Origin: Gambelia wislizenii
Taxonomy: Eukaryota > Chordata > Lepidosauria > Squamata > Crotaphytidae
Direction of reading: 5' to 3'
DNA: 64,000 bases
NCBI GenBank assembly: GCA_030847615.1
Contig: JAUMIR010000003.1
Location: 337,595,756-337,659,755, forward strand
The position numbers and the translations under genes are program-made. This document shows positions 55,642-64,000 of this stretch, piece after piece (within the stretch, counting starts at the first letter, position 1; every line of letters begins with the position of its first letter). The notes beneath the pieces are model-generated. The model did no database searches, was not told where the DNA came from, and was given only the letters and a program-made list of their open reading frames with translations.

Positions 55642-55840
55642 CCAATGTGCATTGGTACCTAGACATTGACGTGTTGCACAATGTTGCTATTCTGCAGGGT
55701 CAAAGACTACACATGATTTGACTGTTAAATCCTGTTGGAGTCTAGGGACTAAAACAGCCAAACAGTGCATAAGCCAGAGGTTGTAATAAGATGGTGAACA
55801 TTCACTCCATTCATTCTAATTGTGAGAAAACCTCATAATC

Positions 55841-56210
55841 CAGTGGCTCTTAACCTTTTCTTAGCAGAGACCCCCTTTATGATATCTTTTGTTGCCGCAG
55901 ACCCCCAAGACTTAACTCAAGATTTAAAACCCTAACAATCATAACAATAATACCTAACAACAACAAGAATACAATTACAACATCCATTAACCCTTCCCTC
56001 AGAGGCATTGGAGGGGGAGAAGAATTTTCTCCTGCTTCTTCCTGCAAGTGTGTGGCTGGAGTGGAATGAATGGCAATGCACAGGCCAAGCCAGCCAACCT
56101 TTGCCTTGGCTCCTGTCATGTAGGCTGAACAGCCTTCAATCCTTTGTGGACCCTCTGTGATGACATCATGGCTTCCTGGGGGTCTGTGAACCACAGGTTA
56201 AGAACCGCTG
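55841..56210. mobile_element. hAT MITE with 8-bp TSD
   Basis: CAGTGGCTCTTAACC to GGTTAAGAACCGCTG; flanks TCATAATC and TCATAACC. Third member of the 16950 family. Confidence 0.9.
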
Positions 56211-56218
56211 TCATAACC

Positions 56219-57831
56219 AATAACTCATAATTGGTTTTACTCAAAAATATGAACTGGTGTGGTCAAATGACATTTTGTCTGAAATCCTGTTACTAACCCC
56301 ACCTATAGCAGACCCAATGAATAAATGGCACTTATACTGTTCAGTGGCTGATTTAATGACAGAGACTAGCAATTAGATTTAGGTCTTCATTGGACTCAGT
56401 GTAAAATGTTTTTATAGGTGTGTGTGCATGAACCCAGATTGTCATACTTACAGTCATTAAAATCAATAGGACTTCATTTAGACCCAATGATAAACTTGTG
56501 TTGCATTGATTTCAGTTTGGGGGCTGTTCAAGACAGCAGATACCAGTGATATCCAAGTGCAGGAAAAAGGTGAAATTCAGGTGTGTGATGGTGCAGTTCT
56601 TTGTAGAGTAGGGGTGGTCAGTGTGACCCGTGGGCCACTTGTGGCCTCAAGGCCATTTTTGTGAACTCCAGGGTGCCCAAGGATCCAATTGTTTGCTCCA
56701 AACACCCTCTAGGGACTGGGTGCAATTTTGCCATTTTTTGACCCTTTTTCTGTCAGGAAATGACCCAGATGTTGAAAGGACTTGAGCCACCCCCTGCCCC
56801 AAATAATGTGGGAGAAACCTAAACTGAAAGATTTGTCCATTTATGCACTGGGCTTTACGTGCTTAGCGCTTAAGTGCTTAGCTAAGAGCTAACTTCATTT
56901 TTGAAGAATTTATCAAAATTTGCTATTTTTTTCCATATTCAAGATGGAAGATTAAGGCTTTTTTTTTTTTTTTTAGGAATGCAGTGGATAGCAAAAGTGA
57001 TAAGATTTCCCCATCTTCAGCACAGAAGACTCACTCCAAATAAGAACCCTGCCAGAGCAATTTAGCTTCCTAGCTAGCGCAATGTGTTTTTAGAAATCCT
57101 CTTAATATGCAAGGAGCCAAAGTGGAGGCAGTAAATGTGTGGACATGTTTCCCCTTCACAATTTAAGCTGTCATGCTTGAACCCCTGAACAGGGCTTATT
57201 TAATGTAAGTTTGAATATAACCCAGCTCAGAAATATTTATTGCAAGCTATTAACAGTACACGAATGTCATTTCCAAGATAGACACCAAAAGGGATGGAAT
57301 GGTTTACCCTCCTAGAGGCAAAGACAGACACATTTATTTCATTCCCTCCCTCCTTCCCTCCCTCTATCCTGATAATCATGAGTAGTCATGCCCTTCATGA
57401 ATAATGAAGCATTGCTGCACACTCTGTTTGACACAAAATAAGAAAAACAAGCCCAGATCCTGTGGGGAAAGAATAAATCCACCTCTCACTAGAGAATTGC
57501 TCTGTATCCTGTGATGCACAAGACAGAAAGAACATAAATAAGGAAACAAATATGGACTGAAGGTGGTGTGTTTGTTAGTTCAGTTTTTTCCCTATTTTTG
57601 TTCTTTTTGCTGTTTCTTGATTTCTTTGACCTTTTTGCAGGTAATTATTTTTGTCCTTTTCCTACCAAAGGTGACTTATTTTTCCTTAAACTTTGTAATT
57701 TTTTTAAAAAAAATAAGTATTGAAGAGTAAAACTTTTGTCCATGCTTTCAAATTACCTACATGCAACAGGCCCCATTCAAAATGGTTATCAGAAACAACC
57801 ATTGGTCTGGATCAGGGCCACTGTGCAAAAT
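56219..57831. other. Unassigned intron-like sequence
   Basis: No supported gene. T run near 56958-56976; TCCC-rich stretch near 57344-57366. 56605-56760 vaguely resembles a hAT-type repeat but no partner end was found. Confidence 0.4.
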
Positions 57832-57839
57832 AGTTAAAG

Positions 57840-58168
57840 CAGTGGTTCTTAACCTGTGGGCCATGATGGCCACACAGGAGGTCTGCAAAGTCTTGAAGGC
57901 TGCTCAGCCCAGATGACAGGAGCCAAGGCAAAGGCTGGCTGGCTTGGCCTATGCATTGCCATTCGATCTGCTCCAGTCACAAACTTGCAGGAAGAAGCAG
58001 CAGAAAAGTCCAGTGCCTCTGAGAGAAGGTTTAATTGTATTATTGTTGTTGTTGTTGTCACTGTTGTTGTCCTTAGGGTTTTTAAATCTTGAGTTAAGTC
58101 TTGGGGATCCACAGCAACAAAGGGTATTTAAAAGGAGTCCCTGGTAAAGAAAAGGCTAAGAGCCACTG
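57840..58168. mobile_element. hAT MITE with 8-bp TSD (2 mismatches)
   Basis: CAGTGGTTCTTAACCTG to CTAAGAGCCACTG; flanks AGTTAAAG (57832-57839) and GGTTAAAC (58169-58176). Fourth member of the 16950 family, with a (GTT)n run. Confidence 0.88.
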
Positions 58169-58176
58169 GGTTAAAC

Positions 58177-59325
58177 CCTAATACCTTTCTCCCACTGAAA
58201 AATCCTCCCACACTGCCATTTTCCCAAATTAGAAAAAAATAAAATAAAATAAAATAAAATTTGAGCACTTTTATCAGCTTCAAAGGAGAGTTTTCAGTGA
58301 AAAACAGCAGGGGAAATTTCTACTATATCATAGTCCTGATATGACAATTCCAGAAAAGGGACCCCTACAGTTGCTGATACTTTTAAGAACTGAATTGAAT
58401 AGCTTCACAGGAAACAATTTGCACGAGGGAAATGACATAGGGAGGACATACACACATGTATATATACACACACACACACTTCCACTCACTGCAAAATCAA
58501 TCCATATTTAGGATCCCATCTTTGATTTTTGTAATATGATAATCTGCACCTTTTGTAATATGTACATATAACTTTTATATAAACATAGATAATATACGTA
58601 TATAGGTAGCGTTTTTAGGTGCGCACAGGGACAAATCGTTACAGTGTTGAAAAAGTACCTCATTCCATTGCTGCACTGCTCATTACTTTACAATTACTTT
58701 TCAATTATGTCAGTTGCTTTGGGGAAGAAAAATTTTAGGACTGAAAAGAAAATGGCATAACACTTGAAAAATGCCTATCAAAATATGTCTAAAATGATCT
58801 TCAAAAGTTACTTTTGAAAGTAACTAGAAATGCATCAGTAAAGTAACTTTGCTCCTATGCACTGTATATCTTTTGAACTGTAAATTACATTACTGTATTT
58901 GCAACCCTTTGCTTCTAACATCTTGTCATTGTGGATTTTCTCAAGCTATTTAGATGCAATTCTAATCCTGCTGCTTTATGCTGCTTTTATGATTTTAAAA
59001 AAATCTGTTAATGCATTATATTTTTGCATGTACATTTAATTGTTTGGCTTTTGTTGTAACTTTTTTTTGGTAAACTGAGAAAAAAATATAACTGAAGAAC
59101 AGGTACACAAATATTTACAGTAAGTAGCCAATTACTTTTTGCATTGTATTGAATGCGACTTAGATCCTGGCTCCATATTAATCTGATTTCCAGGGATTCT
59201 GAAAATACTCCAAGACAAGCAAAGAAAAAGCAAGAACTTTGAAACCATGATTTACCCCATTTAGAGCCATGAGCTTCCTTTCTCCATCCACTATTCTGTT
59301 ATCTCTTCTTTTTTAATAAGAGCAT
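58177..59325. other. Unassigned intron-like sequence
   Basis: AT-rich; (AAAAT)n at about 58230-58260 and (CA)n near 58463-58480. No supported gene. Confidence 0.4.
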
Positions 59326-59329
59326 GGTG

Positions 59330-59447
59330 AATATACTTGTGTGGACTACAGTCCCCATTCTCCCCCAGCCAACATGAATAGTTGCCATGCTTACTGAGAG
59401 ATTTTGGGAGTTGTATTCCAAACAAGTAGTTTTACCAAGCTCTGCTC
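59330..59447. mobile_element. Palindromic hAT-like MITE (GGGAGTTGTAGTCC family)
   Basis: GGACTACAGTCCCCATTCTC, CCCCAGCCAACATG, then the complement GGGAGTTGTATTCCAAACAA and ACCAAGCTCTGCTC. Half copies at 15317, 21955, 39470 and 51311. Confidence 0.7.
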
Positions 59448-59597
59448 ATAATCATCCATGCACCTTACCTCCCTTAGGAATAACTAGCCTGCCTTAGGAA
59501 TAACTAGCCACTAGGAAGAGGCAAGATAAACATTGATGCTGGGTGTTTCCATGTTAGTGGAAGTTAGTTTGAGGTATCCAAGGGGCTGAACCCTATC

Positions 59598-60218
59598 TGT
59601 CATGGGCCAGGATCCAGACCTGAATGAGGAGTCAGAAGAGGAGGCGGAAGCAGAGATTTGGACTTCTTCCCCAGGCAAAGAGCAACCTAAAGAGCAGCCT
59701 CAGCCAGAGGTGAATCAAAGGCAGGGCTGACCTGCGGACACAGTTGGGGAGCCAGTACAGGCACCTAGCCTGCAGATGCAACACACAACACAAAGAGCAG
59801 GACAACAATGCTCAGGCAGGCTCCTTGCCAAGCAGCAGAGGAGAGCAGCAGTTGTGATTAGAGGCAGCTGATGCCAGCGCATTTAAGAACCGAGCCTGCT
59901 TAGGATAGGTGCCAAAAGCAATGTGTCTTCTTTCTGGCCAGCTTTCCTGTCTCCTGACTGTTGCCGTTGGACCCTTGGACTTCCTGGTGACACTTCCTGG
60001 ATTCCTTGACTCCCGGACTGTTTTGGCCATCCTGATCACTTGTGTTCCTGATTTTGGACTGGCTTGACCACAGCTTCTGGCAGCAAGTTGCAAGGACACT
60101 CTCTGAGTATTGCTGATTTATTGCCAGCAGTATCTCAGACTCTTCACTAATTGTTTCCTCCTCTGCTTGGCCTGTGTATGTGTGCAGTGTGTGTGCATGT
60201 GTTAGATGAGCCAGGACA
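59598..60218 (+). mobile_element. Putative solo LTR (TG...CA)
   Basis: Begins TGTCATGGGCC and ends GAGCCAGGACA; flanks CTATC (59593-59597) and CTATT (60219-60223) are a 4/5 match as a 5-bp duplication. Acidic-coding-like GAATGAGGAGTCAGAAGAGG and CTTGGACTTCCTGGTGAC stretches recur in 37487-38261. No internal retroviral sequence. Confidence 0.55.
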
Positions 60219-60273
60219 CTATTCCCAAACCAGGATCAGCACCATGGATAACACCTTTAAAGTTAAACTAAAA

Positions 60274-60856
60274 CCTGGGGGTTGTTTACACGGGCAAATA
60301 TTCCTCTAAATATACCGCTAAGATAGCTCATAGTTCCCATGGATCGCAGCACAGCATCGCCTCATTCAGAAGGGGGGAAGGTAAAACACCCAAATATAGT
60401 GTGCCAGGGGATGTCACTATTTTTGCCGGTATATTTGCAATGTAGTGCATTATTGGCAGTGTGAACTAGCATTCCACTAAGGGTTAAAGCACAGCTGCAT
60501 TGTGATTGGTTGATGATGCAGGGGTGGGCTTAAAAGAGGGGCAGGGAGGGAGACAAAAAATCCTGTCTGCTATTTTGCAAGCCAGTTTGCAAACAAAAAG
60601 GATTCCCAACAACTTTCATTCAGGGAGCATTCCTTCTCATCTTCTCTGCTGTTTTGAAAGTATGTAAAAGCTCAGTTCGTCAACTTTTTTCCTGTGCATG
60701 GGGAAGGGAGAGAAACCATTTCATGAAGGGCTGTAGCAAGCTGAACTGCTATTCCCCCCCCTCTCCCCCTTCCGTTTGAATTGTGGAAAGGGAGTGGGGG
60801 GAGGGGTACTGCCTCTAAGCTGTTATTTCCAGCCCCCCCCCTCTCGCTGTGCTTGG

Positions 60857-60900
<44 letters not shown>

Positions 60901-61262
60901 ATGAGCGAGAGAGACGGGGGACGGAGGGGGAGGCTGGAACAACTTGCGATAGGTTCACCTTAGGATCCGCGGCATGGCTGCAAGGTCTTTTAGCAGAGAG
61001 ATTACTGTCCCTCTGCTTTACGGAGTGAGTTCATTTACAGGCAGATTTACAGAGCCACTTCTTTGATCTTTCTCCCTGCTATTTCTGGTCTATGCCCTTC
61101 CCCATACAGCCTTTGTCTGCTTGGGAGGCCACGCCCCCCACGCTTATTCAAGTCTGAACTTAAAAGCGACATAATTAGAAAAAAAACCTGACTGGCACAG
61201 CTGCAGAAAATAATTAAAGCGCAAGTTGCCGCAATAAATCTGCTGTGTAAACCAGCCCCTGG
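60274..61262. mobile_element. DNA element with GGTTGTTTACAC ends
   Basis: CCTGGGGGTTGTTTACAC and GTGTAAACCAGCCCCTGG are near complements. Interior has a (GA)n run at 60859-60898, GC-rich, non-coding. hAT-like by its ends, unproven. Confidence 0.65.
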
Positions 61263-61744
61263 ATTCCTCTCCCCACTGATGTGCAAACCACCAGCCACCA
61301 TTCAGTACAATTATCGACAAAGGACGGAGAAATGCAGACAGCTGCTCCTGAGTTCCCTTCTGTTTTCTCCCCCTTGCCTTTGGAGAAACTATAGGCAGAA
61401 AATGGCTGACCCATAGCTACAAGGGGTGCAATATTGCCAGGATCTTATTTGCAACTAGTACAGAACCTGGAAGGAATGAGTTACAAGCAATGCTGTTACC
61501 TTTGATCTTTCAGGTTTTTTTTTCTTTTCTTTTTTTTTGCAATGAAGATGCAAAATTACATATCCAAAGTTACATACTAAGTGAAAGAACTTTATTTGTG
61601 CAATGAGTAACATTTATCAGCTACTTCTAAAAGTTACTTTAAAGGGCATTGTAAGGCATTTTAACAGGGATTTACAAGTTTCATACCATTTTCTTAACAA
61701 TTTTACCTCCCTCCCCAAAGCACTAGCAACTGGTAGCTTCTACC

Positions 61745-61925
61745 CTGAGACTATCTTGTGTTTTAGGTTCAACTTTAAAGGAGCTCTCCAGAAAAAGAAT
61801 AAAACTCAGAGTGGATTTACAACTCTTGCTGACATTGGGGCCACCTGTGTGCCCAAAAGGTAACACAAGGCAGTCAGCTTTTAGTCTGGTCTTTAAAGGA
61901 GCTATCTATAGTGCTGAACCTTATC
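61745..61925. mobile_element. GGAGCTATYCA-family MITE, copy 3
   Basis: TTTAGGTTCAACTTTAAAGG, GGAGCT, CAGAGTGGATTTACA, then TTAGTCTGGTCTTTAAAGGA and GCTATCTATAGTGCTGAAC. Confidence 0.5.
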
Positions 61926-62320
61926 CTCAAGAAGCAACAAAGTGAACTACATTGTAAACACTGCAACCACAAACAACAAATTACTTTTAAAAACACTATA
62001 ATGAAGAATGGGAATGAATTTCTTTTAAAAAGTAAGTTACCAATTTCTGAACTATGTGGAGTGATATTAAGGCCAAGGAGCTAAATTCTGCTGTTAATTC
62101 CAAACAGAGTAGATCCATTGACTGCCATAACTACATCAGCATTGGTGGCAGTGTGATAGTGGCAGGAGTATAAAGTTTAAACAGTTAAAATACTGTGTGC
62201 ATAGTAGCAGTGCAGGAAAAAAAAAAAGAGAGAAATGTCTCTGTCTGGAGAGAAAGTTGGGAAGTCCAGAGCAGCCTACTTCCAAAATGTTTAGATCTGG
62301 GTGGGTCCTTAAAGCTAAAG

Positions 62321-62458
62321 CAGTGTTTCCTGAACTCTATAGTCTTCTAGGTGTTTTGGGCTTCAGCTCCCAGAATCTCTGATCATTGGACAAGGTGGCT
62401 GAGGCTTTTGGGAGCTGAAGTCCAAAACACCTGGAGGACTAAAGTTTGGGAATCGCTG
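62321..62458. mobile_element. hAT MITE, right TSD split by an LTR
   Basis: CAGTGTTTCCTGAACTCTA to AAGTTTGGGAATCGCTG with long pairing arms (GTGTTTTGGGCTTCAGCTCC / GGGAGCTGAAGTCCAAAACA). Left TSD AGCTAAAG at 62313-62320; the right TSD is AG (62459-62460) plus CTAAAG (63027-63032) on the far side of the LTR. Confidence 0.92.
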
Positions 62459-62460
62459 AG

Positions 62461-63021
62461 TGTTACACTGGCAGCACCTCCCTGGCTTGGGGAGCTATGC
62501 TGGTTCAGGATGTGAAGCAAGCGAAATGACCACGCAACAGTTCCGGGCTCAAAAGCAAGGCTATTTTATTAATGACAGCAGATAGAAAATCAAACAGGCA
62601 TATTCTCATCAATCAAGACAGACATAGAAAGCAGAAGGCTCCCCACTGGCCCTGCAGAGCTGCACACTGCTGAGAGGCACCGCCCCTGGTCTGGCCTTCA
62701 TCTTATATGGGTTTTTCTCAGTGAAGCCTTGCAAACATAGTGGGTGAGAAACAAAAACTTCTGAAGCCAATTAAGAAGGAGAAATTTTCTCATGGCAATT
62801 ATCGTGCCAGGTGCTGGGATGTCTCAAAACATCCTTATCTTCTTTGCTGGATGACATTTTCTTTGCTGGATGACAAATGAGGATGACATTTTCATTCCCT
62901 CCCATTCTCCTGTGGAGAGAAACCTCTCTTTGACCCATTCGACAGAAGGAAAACAGGGCCTAGTATGTCAAATGCAGCCTGAACCAATCTTTTGCTAGGC
63001 CCTGTTTGGCAGGGCCTAACA
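62461..63021 (-). mobile_element. Solo endogenous-retrovirus-type LTR, 5-bp TSD
   Basis: Flanked by exact CTGAG (62456-62460, 63022-63026). On the minus strand it opens TGTTAGGCCC and closes GTGTAACA. It has a TATA-like box (CATATAAGATG, near 62700-62712) and an AATAAA signal (near 62570) followed by TTGAGCCCGGAACTGTTGCG, so U3-R-U5 order is visible. No gag, pol or env nearby: the internal part was lost, presumably by LTR recombination. Confidence 0.9.
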
Positions 63022-63032
63022 CTGAGCTAAAG

Positions 63033-64000
63033 ACACTCTTTCTTCATAGCCTGCCTTGGAAAATAGCCTGTCCTGTTTGTTACTAGAGGCTCCTTACAAC
63101 AGTACCTCTAGCTTTGAGGACCCTCCTCAAATAGTAATAGACATGTATTACTATGGCCAGATCTGACTTCTGTAGCAACAGGTGAAGTTAGCACAATAGC
63201 TTTAATTGTGCAAGTGCACTCCTGGTCACCACTGAAATCCAAGCCTTGAGGCTCAGCGCTGAAACCAGGAACACCCCCAAACTGTGCACCTTTATTTTCG
63301 TAAAATGCCATCTGACACAGGCTGAATCCATATTCTCAGATCTGTCTTTTGACTGACTAGGAACACCTCTGACTTGATTGGAATAAGCTTCAATTTAGTT
63401 GCCTTCATTCAGTTCATTACAATAGCTAGGTATGGGTTTAGCACAAAAACAGCTTCCTGGAATTAGATGGAAGAGGGTAAAAGATTGTTATGCCAGTGTA
63501 GTTCACCAACAGTGTTATGACTAGTGAATTAATGGTGACTTGATACATCAACACTTAATGTAATTCTGTTGATTCAATGGGTCTATTTTAGTTGCTGTTA
63601 ACAGAATTCAGACCTTGGTCTTGGCCAATCTTTTGTTCTTCCTATATAAATAAAAATCTTCCTGTATAAATAAAATAGTTTTCCCCATATTCTCTCAGCT
63701 GGCATTCTTAGTGTCATTTATTTCACTAGAACTAAACAACAATTTCTGTTCTCTCCTTTCCTCCCTATCTCTGCTTTCCTCTCCCCCTCTTGCTCTCTAA
63801 TCTGTTTCTATTTAATCTTTGACATGCTGACAAAGTATGGAAAACTGAGGAAGTTCCAAATATGCATAAGAGGATGGTGTAATACAGTGAAATCTAATTA
63901 AATTTACTCATTTCATAGTGTGGAAGAAAAGCAATCAGCTCATGTCATCAAAACAATTTGCATGGCAATTATTTTCTAATGCTGTTGTCCCATGCTAGGC
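63033..64000. other. Unassigned intron-like sequence to window end
   Basis: No supported gene; the frame at 63108-63311 has no recognised similarity. Confidence 0.4.

Noticed and set aside
59812..60099. 95-codon minus-strand frame
   Set aside because: Runs antisense through a putative LTR; no splice context or similarity.

Overview
This window reads as vertebrate intronic DNA, most likely from a squamate reptile (lizard). The evidence is the mix of repeats: CR1 and L2-like LINE fragments, Penelope-like retroelements with GIY-YIG coding sequence, a 5S-rRNA-derived SINE, a MIR/CORE-like tRNA SINE, many hAT and Tigger/pogo-like MITEs, solo LTRs and long microsatellites. Species is not identified.

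Only two stretches look like host protein-coding exons. Both lie on the minus strand and fit each other: a 99-bp exon at 51018-51116 (phase 1 on both sides) and a 212-bp exon at 32607-32818 (phase 1 in, phase 0 out). Joined, they read ...KLHSPG-HPKQRSSVPRNGF..., which I recognise from memory as resembling the region before the C-terminal coiled coil of MTUS2 (microtubule-associated scaffold / tumour suppressor candidate 2). The window would then be one complete 18.2-kb intron plus parts of the introns on either side (more than 32 kb downstream, more than 12 kb upstream).

Layout. 0-5 kb: four minus-strand pieces of one LINE family with a (GA)n tail, one of them split by a 613-bp inverted-repeat element. 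5-7.3 kb: an LTR-like repeat holding a GC-rich MITE. 7.3-10.1 kb: Penelope, an L2-like piece, a dead mariner and CR1. 12.7-14.0 kb: CR1 reverse transcriptase remnant. 15.4-19.6 kb: two Penelope copies with perfect target duplications, a hAT MITE and SINEs. 20.2-23.5 kb: a 2.6-kb hAT-like element carrying five younger insertions. 24-26.8 kb: a second LTR-like copy and a SINE broken twice. 27.9-28.6 kb: a giant hairpin element. 29-33 kb: mostly unique intron plus the MTUS2-like exon. 33-45 kb: MITEs, solo-LTR candidate, CR1, foldback elements. 46-51 kb: a three-deep nest (SINE, DNA element, CR1), a foldback and the second exon. 53.8-56.2 kb: LINE, microsatellite and a long-inverted-repeat element with a MITE in one arm. 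57.8-63 kb: hAT MITE, LTR, foldback, and a solo LTR sitting inside the target duplication of an older MITE.

No intact mobile-element gene remains: every reverse transcriptase, GIY-YIG nuclease and transposase seen is truncated or interrupted. The most informative content is the record of nested insertions, several with exact target-site duplications and internal empty sites, and the hammerhead-ribozyme-like motifs in the Penelope terminal repeats.
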